From positions 1 to 34,202 of the forward strand of contig JAUJNL010000061.1 in the NCBI GenBank assembly GCA_030448185.1: 34,202 nucleotides of DNA, read 5' to 3'. The translations under genes and the position numbers were made by a program. The notes under the pieces are model-generated. The model was not told where the DNA came from and searched no databases. It worked only from the letters and a program-made list of their open reading frames with translations. Numbering within the stretch: position 1 is the first letter of the stretch; each line of letters opens with the position of its first letter. The stretch is from Cytophagales bacterium. GTDB taxonomy: Bacteria > Bacteroidota > Bacteroidia > Cytophagales > 172606-1. Of the stretch, positions 27,249-34,202 are shown in pieces.

Positions 27249-27420
27249 TATAATTAGAATAAGGCCGCTAATTTGAATTATCATTAACGATTTAGTGGAA
27301 GTGCCCTTAGGGGAATTATCCGCAATATGGTGATGCGGTATTGGACCGAAGGATATTCGTTTGGGGCATAGCCCGTCATGCCGTAATTGGCGTAGCCGTA
27401 CGTAACCGGAATGTACCATA

Positions 27421-27870
27421 CCCAGACAGAAGGTAAGGCCGTGGTGCTTGGAGGGCCGCATGGCCCAGAGCACGGTCAAAGTTCTCCTTACTTCTGAAAA
27501 GGGGAATGCCTCCGAGGCTGGGAATGGGTGGGTCGTTGGGGTGAACCGAAAGTTTTACATTAGCCGCCTCGGCTACGGGCAGTTCGGTGATGAAATATTC
27601 GTAATAATCCCAAAATTCTTCTTCCTCCATATACCCATCGAAACTCGAGGACATTTTCAATGTCTTTTCCGTCAAAGGCAATTCCTTCCAGCCCCTTTGC
27701 TTCCCCGCGGGAAAACCATTTATACCCTCTAAGGGGATTACCGAAAAGATGGAGGCTAACGCTTTGACTTCTTTCCCTGATTGCTCAACAGCCAGCCATG
27801 GCAACAGTCTCTCTGACCTGGACGGAAAGATGATTTTTATGAGCTTGCGCCAACGTCTCGATTTCCGCCT
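27421..27870 (-). pseudogene. Mannonate dehydratase (UxuA-like) fragment
   Basis: The recognisable part is EEEEFWDYYEYFITE, LPVAEAANVKLSVHPNDPP, IPSLGGIP, FRSKENFDRALG and, after a frameshift, PSKHHGLTFCLG. These match the metal-binding His/Asp region of UxuA, which dehydrates D-mannonate in hexuronate breakdown. Upstream pieces (IAFDGKDIEN, AQAHKNHLSVQVRETVAM) lie in other frames with at least one stop and are less certain. After GLTFCLG the family sequence ends abruptly and an unrecognised sequence follows to about 27290, so the C-terminal third is missing. The N-terminal third is not recognised either. Confidence 0.7.
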
Positions 27871-28190
27871 CGTTTTATTCCCTAAATTTCTTCCGCATCC
27901 TGAAAGATAAACCATAGCCTCTATGCTATATTCCTTTGTGTCTTTGTACTTAATGAGTGAGAAAATGAGAGAAAAGATCAGGAAATAGCGTATGGGTGAT
28001 CCTTCTTCCTGATCGGGCAAAACAGCCTGAACAAAATCCAGAAAGCAGGGTATCAACTTATAAAACGAGGGTTCGGGCGGCAATTGAAAGTAATGTGCGA
28101 AAGGGATGGCACATTGTACAAAAGCCAGCTATTTCGTCTAACTTACGACCCCTGGCACTGTCCCAAAACAGTGTTTAAAACAAACCACTC

Positions 28191-29315
28191 ATGAAAATTA
28201 TATTTATGGTGCCCATGCTGATCATGGCCTATCTGCATGTGCATAAATTCGACAAAACGACTTCCCGGTCCCGGTCAAGTGTCCGTTATTCGGCCTCTTC
28301 CGCCACCCGTTTTGCGATCAGCCGGGGTACTAATATCAGTCACTGGCTTTCACAGAGCAAAAAAAGGGAGGAGGAACGTCGCCAATGGTTCACGAAAGAA
28401 GATGTAGCCTACCTGGCCAAAACCGGCTATGACCACCTGCGTATCCCCGTAGACGAAGAACAACTCTGGGAAGTAGACGGAAGCCGTGACACGGAGGGGT
28501 TTGAACTGCTCCACCAGGCCCTGGGTTGGTGCAAAGATTATAGACTCAAAGTCATTGTAGACCTGCACATCCTGCGAAGCCATCATTTCGATGCCCAGGT
28601 AAAACCCTTGTGGACTGAGCCGACCGCCCAGGAACGCTTTCTGCAATGCTGGCGGGATCTGTCGGATGAATTAAAGAAGTACCCCAACGACCAGATAGCG
28701 TATGAACTCATGAATGAACCCGTAGCCAATAACGCCGAAGACTGGAATAAACTGGTAGAAAAGTCTATTGGCGTGATCCGGGAAAAAGAGCCAAAGCGGT
28801 TTATTGTAGTCGGTTCTAACCGCTGGCAATCCACCCAAACCTTTGACCAGTTGCGGGTACCCGACAAAGATCCTTACCTGATCCTGAGTTTTCACTTTTA
28901 CGAACCTTTCCTGCTCACGCACCACGAGGCCAGCTGGACTGATATTGGTCCTTACAAAGGTCCCGTGCAGTATCCCGGAAAAACGGTTCCGGATGAAGAA
29001 ATAGGCAAACTCTCTGCTGATCTGGCCCGCCTGATTTCTCCCCGGAATAAAGTAATTACCAAAGACTCCCTGGCTGCCCTGATTGCCAAGCCGGTTGCCA
29101 TTGCCAGAAAAAGAGGCCTGCAACTGTACTGCGGAGAATGGGGCTGTTTGCCATCGGTACCTGAAGCCGACCGGCTCCGGTGGTACGCCGATGTCCGCAG
29201 TATTTTGGAGAAAAACAATATCGCTTGGGCCAACTGGGACTACAAAGGCAGTTTTGGTATCGTCGACCGGGACCGCAAGCCGAATACCACGATGATTGGT
29301 ACTTTGTTGAAATAA
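28191..29315 (+). CDS. Glycoside hydrolase family 5 (cellulase-like)
   Basis: The 374-residue protein is a GH5 TIM barrel: ISRGTNISHWLS (about 43-54), YDHLRIPVDEEQLW, VIVDLHILR, then the acid/base Glu176 in YELMNEPVAN, HFYEPFLLTHH (His235/Tyr237 region), and nucleophile Glu316 in LYCGEWG, ending with WANWDYKGSFGIVD. All catalytic positions are present, so an endo-beta-glycosidase is likely; the exact glycan (glucan, mannan, other) cannot be set. The N-terminus (MKIIFMVPMLIMAYL) is a weak signal or anchor. It stands alone on the + strand; no carbohydrate-binding domain. The frame is intact. Confidence 0.92.
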   Translation: MKIIFMVPMLIMAYLHVHKFDKTTSRSRSSVRYSASSATRFAISRGTNISHWLSQSKKREEERRQWFTKEDVAYLAKTGYDHLRIPVDEEQLWEVDGSRDTEGFELLHQALGWCKDYRLKVIVDLHILRSHHFDAQVKPLWTEPTAQERFLQCWRDLSDELKKYPNDQIAYELMNEPVANNAEDWNKLVEKSIGVIREKEPKRFIVVGSNRWQSTQTFDQLRVPDKDPYLILSFHFYEPFLLTHHEASWTDIGPYKGPVQYPGKTVPDEEIGKLSADLARLISPRNKVITKDSLAALIAKPVAIARKRGLQLYCGEWGCLPSVPEADRLRWYADVRSILEKNNIAWANWDYKGSFGIVDRDRKPNTTMIGTLLK

Positions 29316-29323
29316 GCAGCTTT

Positions 29324-29444
29324 CTGATGGGCTGATTCGTTTATGTGTTGATAAAAGCAAAAGCTGCTGTGAACGTAAAAACGACGTTACTATCTCCTGA
29401 ATCTCTTCTTTCTTATTAGCACATCAACGAATCAGCACATCAAT
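29324..29444. repeat. Inverted repeat of the AGCACATCAAC phrase
   Basis: Left arm 29324-29357 (CTGATGGGCTGATTCGTTT...) and right arm 29412-29444 (CTTATTAGCACATCAACG...) are imperfect reverse complements. The element occupies most of the gap between the GH5 and quinone oxidoreductase genes. The same phrase occurs singly at about 6846-6882 and 14408-14440. Confidence 0.75.
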
Positions 29445-29467
29445 TAATCATTTTCAAACCATCTGCT

Positions 29468-30436
29468 ATGAAAGCCATTCAAATCACTAAGTACGGCGGG
29501 CCGGAAGTACTGGCCTACCAGGAAGTAGCCAAACCCGAACCCAAAGCGGGAGAAGCCCTGGTTAAAATCAATGCCATTGGGGTTAACTTCATCGATGTGT
29601 ACCACCGTACGGGCCGCTATCCGGGGAACCTGCCATTTGTGCCCGGCTCAGAAGCGGCCGGCGTAGTGGAAGCTGTAGGAGAAGGCGTAACCGAAGTAAA
29701 ACCCGGCGACCGGGTAGCCTACGCCATGCAGATTGGCAGCTACTCGGAATATGCCACCGTACCTGCCTGGAAACTGGTGCCTGTTCCTGCGGATGTAGAT
29801 GACCAATGGGCGGCAGCAGCTATGCTGCAAGGAATGACGGCTCACTACCTGAGCCACAGCACGTATCCCATTCAAAAGGGTGACACGGTGCTGGTGCATG
29901 CGGGAGCTGGTGGGGTAGGCTTGCTGCTGACGCAAATGGCCAAAAAACTTGGCAGCAAAGTAATTACCACCGTTTCTACCGAAGAAAAGGCCCAGCTTTC
30001 CCGGCAGGCGGGAGCCGATGAGGTCATTCTCTACACGCACCAGGACTTTGAAACCGAAGTAAAACGGATTACCGGCGGCAAAGGCGTACAGGCCGTTTAT
30101 GACTCGGTAGGCAAAACCACTTTTGATAAAAGCCTGAACTGCTTGCGTCCCCGGGGGTACATGGTACTGTTTGGCGCCTCCAGCGGCCCGGTTCCGCCGG
30201 TTGACCCCATGCAACTGGGAAGTAAAGGTTCCCTGTTCCTGACGCGCCCCTCCCTGGCCCAATACGCTCAGAACCGGGTAGAATTGCTCCAAAGGGCTGG
30301 TGATGTATTGCAATGGATTTCGGACGACAGCTTGCAATTACGAGTAGAACACCGCTACCCTCTCTCCGAGGCGGCCCAAGCCCACCGTGACCTCGAAGGC
30401 CGGGCTACTACCGGTAAATTGCTGTTGTTGCCGTAA
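29468..30436 (+). CDS. NADPH:quinone oxidoreductase (zeta-crystallin type, MDR family)
   Basis: The 322-residue protein is a medium-chain dehydrogenase/reductase without zinc ligands: GroES-like domain with INAIGVNFIDVYHRTGRYP (34-52) and PFVPGSEAAGVVEAVG, then the Rossmann fold VLVHAGAGGVGLLLTQMAK (141-159) and GGKGVQAVYDSVG. It closely follows the Qor pattern of one-electron quinone reductases using NADPH. No partner genes nearby explain a specific role. It converges with the GH43 gene across a hairpin at 30444-30504. The frame is intact. Confidence 0.95.
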   Translation: MKAIQITKYGGPEVLAYQEVAKPEPKAGEALVKINAIGVNFIDVYHRTGRYPGNLPFVPGSEAAGVVEAVGEGVTEVKPGDRVAYAMQIGSYSEYATVPAWKLVPVPADVDDQWAAAAMLQGMTAHYLSHSTYPIQKGDTVLVHAGAGGVGLLLTQMAKKLGSKVITTVSTEEKAQLSRQAGADEVILYTHQDFETEVKRITGGKGVQAVYDSVGKTTFDKSLNCLRPRGYMVLFGASSGPVPPVDPMQLGSKGSLFLTRPSLAQYAQNRVELLQRAGDVLQWISDDSLQLRVEHRYPLSEAAQAHRDLEGRATTGKLLLLP

Positions 30437-30443
30437 GGCAGGA

Positions 30444-30504
30444 AGTCCATGATCGACAGTCCATAGCCCCCTGCTTGTAGACTATGGACTGTCGGTCATG
30501 GACT
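30444..30504. terminator. Long hairpin between convergent genes
   Basis: AGTCCATGATCGACAGTCCA (30444-30463, arm to 30466) pairs with 30482-30504 with a single mismatch over 23 bases and a 15-base loop. It lies 8 bases after the quinone oxidoreductase stop and 7 bases after the GH43 stop on the other strand, so it is well placed as a bidirectional terminator. The arms contain a direct repeat of AGTCCAT. Confidence 0.75.
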
Positions 30505-30510
30505 AAATAC

Positions 30511-31509
30511 CTATTTCCTAAAATAACTTAAGTCCCACTTATCTAGCCATTGAATAGCGAGGGAATCGCCCCTGATCTGGAGTGGCAACCAGATGTACCG
30601 GGAGTCACTAAGGTTTTGGGGGTTCCAGCGGTCGGCCATAAATATATAGGCATCTTTTTTTCCTTGTACGGGGAATACAAAGGTTCCTTGAGTATTAAAG
30701 GTTATTTCACTTTTAGGCCCCCGGCAAGGATTATCTATCATCCTCCATTCGCCCAACACTGAATCCGCTATTGCATACCTGGCAGCATTGGATGTCCAGC
30801 CCGTACAACCAGAGGTAATGATAAAATAGTGACGGTTATGCTTGAATACAGCCGGAGCCTCCCTGAGCTGATCTATAAATAGGCGCTTAAAATGTCCGTC
30901 AGGTTGCAAGTAGTCATCCGTTAACCGGCTGATGTATATAGTCTTATTATCCTCCGACGAATGAAAGATATACGCCTTGCCATCAGTGTCTTTAAATAAG
31001 GTTATATCCCGGCTCATGGCATTGTTAGGCCGTATACTGTTCAAGTACTGGAAAGGTCCCCTTGGATTGTCACTTACCGCGACACCAGCCCGGGCATACT
31101 TGTAACCTGGACGAGTATCCACGTGCATCCACATCACAAACTTTTTGGTTTTCTCATTATAAATAACTTTTGGCCGTTCCAGCACCTTACTTGGATGCAA
31201 GTCGTGGGCAGTATCTGTTTTCACAGCGGGCAGGACTACCCCCTCATACTTCCAGTTGTACAAATCCTTAGAGGAGTAACACGAAACTCCTACTACCGGC
31301 ACGTGCTGCTTATGGGTTGGCGAATCTTTATTCTCACCGTACCAATAATAAACCCCATTATTATACAGAATTCCCCCACCGTGCGCCTGAATAGATTTCC
31401 CATCCGTATCCTTCCAAATTTCTCCCGGCCGAAAACAGTTGTATCGTTCCGACGTTTTCAAAGTAAAGGCAGTGAGGAGAAGGCAAATAAAATAAAGGTT
31501 ATACTTCAT
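30511..31509 (-). CDS. Secreted glycoside hydrolase family 43 enzyme
   Basis: 332 residues with an N-terminal signal peptide (YFICLLLTAFTL) and a five-bladed propeller of GH43 type: DGKSIQAHGGGILYNNGVYY, WYGENK, SRDITLFKDTDGKAYIFHSS, and LREAPAVFKHN with the probable general acid Glu, followed by YFIITSGCTGW. The REAPA...TSGCTGW block resembles the exo-beta-1,3-galactanase group of GH43, in which the usual aspartate base is absent; this subgroup call is from memory and moderate. The next gene upstream on this strand is a GH42 beta-galactosidase, which would fit galactan breakdown. The frame is intact. Confidence 0.88.
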   Translation of the reverse strand: MKYNLYFICLLLTAFTLKTSERYNCFRPGEIWKDTDGKSIQAHGGGILYNNGVYYWYGENKDSPTHKQHVPVVGVSCYSSKDLYNWKYEGVVLPAVKTDTAHDLHPSKVLERPKVIYNEKTKKFVMWMHVDTRPGYKYARAGVAVSDNPRGPFQYLNSIRPNNAMSRDITLFKDTDGKAYIFHSSEDNKTIYISRLTDDYLQPDGHFKRLFIDQLREAPAVFKHNRHYFIITSGCTGWTSNAARYAIADSVLGEWRMIDNPCRGPKSEITFNTQGTFVFPVQGKKDAYIFMADRWNPQNLSDSRYIWLPLQIRGDSLAIQWLDKWDLSYFRK

Positions 31510-31938
31510 ATAATTGAGAACTATTTAATTGTTGGAGCAGGTTGAAACGCATTTAAAATTTCATAGAACTTACGCAAAGCACCCCTGAATCCCTTAAAGG
31601 GACTTGCCAGATCTTGTTCCACGCCCCTTCAGCGGGTTAGGAGTAAAAACGGCGAAAGTCTGTTTCAAATAAAATTTGGCAATTCAGTAGTTTCAGCTTT
31701 CTAAACAGAATTTTATTTTGAACGAAAATTTGTCAAATATTTTGTAAAGGATAGTTTCTGGAAAAAGTCCAGAACACCCTAATCTGCCGGTCAAAAGTAG
31801 CGGGTGAGGAAACCTTTTCGTAATTAGAATTATTCAAGGAAAAACAGGTCGATTTATTGTACTTTTAAATGCAATCAACCTGTTGTTGTATAAATCATTG
31901 AGTGTTCATCAGGTGCTCTTCTTACTTCTTACTACTTC
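31510..31938. other. Intergenic region between the GH42 and GH43 genes
   Basis: About 430 bases without a coding frame, AT-rich, most likely holding the GH43 promoter. Three inverted repeats are visible: TTCAAATAAAATT (31664-31676) with AATTTTATTTTGAA (31709-31722); TTCTGGA/TCCAGAA (31756-31774); and AACAGGTCGATT/AATCAACCTGTT (31843-31884), 55 bases behind the GH42 stop and perhaps a terminator. The first two could be operators. No clear TAnnTTTG box was found. Confidence 0.5.
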
Positions 31939-34056
31939 TTACTTCGGCATTTTCCAAATCACTACTCCGGCCGGAGGCAGCGTCTTTTCACCGATAAGTA
32001 CTTGAGCATTGTCGGGCAGTTTAATTTCCTGCATATCGGAGGAATAATTCAAGGCCACGCTGAAGCCATCCCGCCAACCGGTAACTACTCCGGCGGGGTA
32101 ATCTTCTACAGCAATACCAGCCCGCCCAAACACGCCGCGTAACAGTTCCTTCTCCAGTTTACCATCATCCGTATCAATGCCAATGTAAGTGACGGTGCCT
32201 TTGCCCAATTTGCGGGTAATGGCGGCGGCTTTTCCGGCGTAATACTGGTCGGCATAAGCAGCCAGCACGGTAGTTCCGTTTTTCGCCTCTATAATATCCC
32301 CCCAGTTGTTCCAGGAATACGTCTGGTCTCCCACCTTGATCGTACCCGGATTATCAGGTGGCATCAGGTCGAAATACAGAATTTCAGCTCCGATTAACTC
32401 TTGCAATACGCCCACCCATTTGGCTTCCCAGAGGTGGCCGTTGCGGTCTTTCTGCCCAGTGCGGCAGGTTAATACCAGGTGTCCACCACCTTCGGCGTAG
32501 GCCTTCCACTTTTCCACCAGTTTCTGGTCAAGTAATTCATAGGCAGGAGCTACCAAAACCGGATATTGAGAGAAATCCGTTTGCTCGTTGATATAACTAA
32601 CCGGAGCTCCGAAAGAAGTAGCGGCATTAAAGTATTTGGCGATATGGCCGCGGGTATCCCACTGCTGGGTCTGGGGTTGAAATTGAATTTCCCACTCGTT
32701 ATCTGGGCTCCAGAGAAAGGCAGTTTTCCGGGCTGCCAATTGAGCAGGCATTTGGGCTTTGGGGTCGTATTGAGCCTTCAGCTTGTTCATTTCACCGATT
32801 ACCTGCTGATATTCCAGGCCGCCCCGGGTAGGAGTCACCCCATCGGGTCCCACTACCCCAATGGCATATTGTTCACCTCCACCAAAGCGGGCTTGCCGGT
32901 AGCGGTAAGTGCAGGTCAGGGAATGCCCACCTGCAAATACGTGCCATAACCACATTCTAACGGCACCGGGCAATTGCTGCGGATTGTACAACCCGCCCCA
33001 GTTTACCTGCCCGACTTGCAGTTCCATTACCCCTGAAACGCCATTAATCGGATGAAACAGGGCATTAGCCATCCCGATTGTCTGCGGATTGCCCATCCGA
33101 AAACCTTGCTTCCCTACGCCCGATTCGTACCCGGACACTGGATAGGTGGTATAGGTAATCATGTCTAGATTGGCGTTACGCCAGGGATCTACCGGTGCAT
33201 GGGAAGCCATAAAATTGGTGGTAATCCATTGCTTCGGAGAAATATTTTTCCGGAGAATAGACCGCTGCACTTCCAGAAAAGCGGCTACTTCGTCCGCCGA
33301 AAACCGTTTGAAGTCCAGCATGGCGTGGGGATTAGCTGGCTGCACAAACTGTTTCGGATTAGGAATCTGAATCTGGTCGAAAGTCTGGTATTTCTGACTC
33401 CAGAATACTGTGCCCCAGATTCGGTTTAGTTCATCAATAGTTCCATACTTGGTTTGCAGCCATTTCCGGAAATTTGCCTGCGCTGCGGGACTATAATCGT
33501 AGGCTCCGTAATGAGAAGGTTCATTGTCCAATTGCCAGCCCCATACCCGCAGGTCGTTGCCGTATTTCTGTGCCAGTTTATTCACGATTTTCTCCACGTA
33601 TTGCCGGTACACTGCGCTGGACCACGAGGCATGCGACCTTGAACCGTGCTGGATCTGACGGCCATTTTCGTCCACCATCAGTATTTCGGGATGCTTCTGG
33701 GTAAGCCACAACGGTGGGGTGGGCGTCGGGGTACACATAATTACCCTGACGTTGTTCTTAGCCGCAATAGCCAGGGCTTCGTCCAGCCAGGCGAAATCAT
33801 ATTTACCTTCCTCGGGTTCCATCAAAGCCCAGGCAAATTCCCCAAAGTGGGTGAAGGAAAAACCCAATTTGGAAATATTTTTAAGGTCCCGTTCCCACTG
33901 TTCGCGGGGCCAGTGTTCGGGGTAGTAATACACCCCGATCTCCATCAGGTTTTTAGCCGGAAAGTAGTCTGTTTTTTTTGGTTGACCGTGGGCGGGAGGA
34001 AAGATTGAAAGCAATAAAAGGAGTAATAATCCTTTGAAGACGGGGTATCTTGACAT
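31939..34056 (-). CDS. Secreted GH42 beta-galactosidase
   Basis: I choose the ATG at 34056 (or the one codon before it), giving about 705 residues with a strong signal peptide (LLLLLLLSIFPPAHG). The frame reaches 34131 but that extension would bury the signal. GH42 motifs: GVYYYPEHWPREQW, FGEFAWALMEPEEG, TPTPTPPLWLTQKHPEI, acid/base Glu in WQLDNEPSHYG (about residue 179), and nucleophile Glu in GVMELQVGQVNWG (about residue 345). The trimerisation (HLVLTCRTGQKDRNG) and small C-terminal domains follow. The enzyme releases beta-galactose from galactans or oligosaccharides outside the cytoplasm. The frame is intact. Confidence 0.95.
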   Translation of the reverse strand: MSRYPVFKGLLLLLLLSIFPPAHGQPKKTDYFPAKNLMEIGVYYYPEHWPREQWERDLKNISKLGFSFTHFGEFAWALMEPEEGKYDFAWLDEALAIAAKNNVRVIMCTPTPTPPLWLTQKHPEILMVDENGRQIQHGSRSHASWSSAVYRQYVEKIVNKLAQKYGNDLRVWGWQLDNEPSHYGAYDYSPAAQANFRKWLQTKYGTIDELNRIWGTVFWSQKYQTFDQIQIPNPKQFVQPANPHAMLDFKRFSADEVAAFLEVQRSILRKNISPKQWITTNFMASHAPVDPWRNANLDMITYTTYPVSGYESGVGKQGFRMGNPQTIGMANALFHPINGVSGVMELQVGQVNWGGLYNPQQLPGAVRMWLWHVFAGGHSLTCTYRYRQARFGGGEQYAIGVVGPDGVTPTRGGLEYQQVIGEMNKLKAQYDPKAQMPAQLAARKTAFLWSPDNEWEIQFQPQTQQWDTRGHIAKYFNAATSFGAPVSYINEQTDFSQYPVLVAPAYELLDQKLVEKWKAYAEGGGHLVLTCRTGQKDRNGHLWEAKWVGVLQELIGAEILYFDLMPPDNPGTIKVGDQTYSWNNWGDIIEAKNGTTVLAAYADQYYAGKAAAITRKLGKGTVTYIGIDTDDGKLEKELLRGVFGRAGIAVEDYPAGVVTGWRDGFSVALNYSSDMQEIKLPDNAQVLIGEKTLPPAGVVIWKMPK

Positions 34057-34133
34057 CATTCTTTTGGGAGATAAAATAAATAGGTTACGCGGTGGTGCTC
34101 CTGCAGTAAGCTTTCGGAAGCATCTCCCCATAT

Positions 34134-34164
34134 ACTAAAAAAAGCGTAGTCAGGGACTACGCTT
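34134..34164 (-). terminator. Rho-independent terminator of a gene beyond the window
   Basis: A perfect 10-bp stem AAGCGTAGTC / GACTACGCTT (34142-34151 and 34155-34164) with a 3-base loop is followed, on the - strand, by a run of seven T. It ends a transcript coming from beyond 34202, so the GH42 gene probably has its own promoter in 34057-34133, where I found no clear consensus. Confidence 0.85.
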
Positions 34165-34202
34165 AGGTAAAGAAAATTGTAAAAGATGGATTGAAAAAGC
34201 TA

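Noticed and set aside
9080..28083. Stop-codon reassignment or programmed frameshifting as an explanation for broken genes
   Set aside because: All three stop codons appear as lesions, indels occur at many unrelated positions, and intact neighbours use normal stops.
28671..29360. 229-codon open frame antisense to GH5
   Set aside because: GH5 has both catalytic glutamates and intact frame; the antisense frame has no family features.
31123..31545. 140-codon open frame on the + strand
   Set aside because: Lies antisense to the GH43 gene, whose motifs are clear; composition is the mirror of the real gene and no family features appear.
1..34202. CRISPR array, tRNA, rRNA, prophage or integrase
   Set aside because: No regularly spaced direct repeats, no cloverleaf or rRNA sequence, and no transposase, integrase or phage protein among the translated frames.

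Overview
The window looks like chromosomal DNA of a Bacteroidota bacterium, most likely order Cytophagales. The reasons are a SusC/SusD outer-membrane pair, a carboxypeptidase-regulatory TonB-dependent receptor, LytS/LytTR-type regulation, a DUF4174 protein, a soluble ModF-like twin ATPase, few Shine-Dalgarno sequences, and a SUF operon in the order sufD-sufS-sufE-sufT-bacilliredoxin. The genus cannot be fixed from the sequence. No transposase, tRNA, rRNA, CRISPR array or phage gene was seen.

Layout. (1) 177-4515, + strand: iron-sulfur assembly operon (sufD, sufS, sufE, sufT-like DUF59, BrxA/BrxB bacilliredoxin), closed by a strong terminator at about 4540. Two of its gaps hold long imperfect palindromes. 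(2) 4582-10667, - strand: housekeeping and small genes (broken secreted protein, ModF-like ATPase, DUF4174 protein, GroES-like protein, rhomboid protease, DinB/maleylpyruvate-isomerase-like protein). Inside it, 9080-9756 holds remnants of three unrelated genes joined end to end. (3) 11199-25267, + strand: a cluster of SusC, SusD, glycerophosphodiester phosphodiesterase, YncE-propeller/phosphatase, a second TonB receptor, LytS kinase, LytTR regulator and a secreted endonuclease/exonuclease/phosphatase-family enzyme. Three different phosphoester hydrolases beside two outer-membrane receptors and a regulatory pair suggest an organophosphate or phosphodiester scavenging locus. (4) 25627-27870, - strand: a shattered aspartate kinase and a truncated mannonate dehydratase, separated by a 169-bp MITE-like element with terminal inverted repeats and an 8-bp target duplication. 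(5) 28191-34056: GH5 glycosidase and quinone oxidoreductase (+), then GH43 and GH42 glycosidases (-), a carbohydrate-degrading neighbourhood.

Many genes between 9 and 28 kb are interrupted by small indels, several in homopolymers, and by in-frame stops of all three kinds. Other genes in the same stretch (2.4-kb receptor, kinase, GDPD) are completely open. The lesions are therefore clustered: either real gene decay or patches of poor sequence, which raw reads would settle. Broken genes are listed as pseudogenes over the span that can be reconstructed.

The most interesting items are the decayed phosphodiester locus, the MITE with its target duplication and shared repeat core, the three-gene fusion of remnants, and the many unrelated long inverted repeats between genes. 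I did not find a convincing entirely new molecular system.
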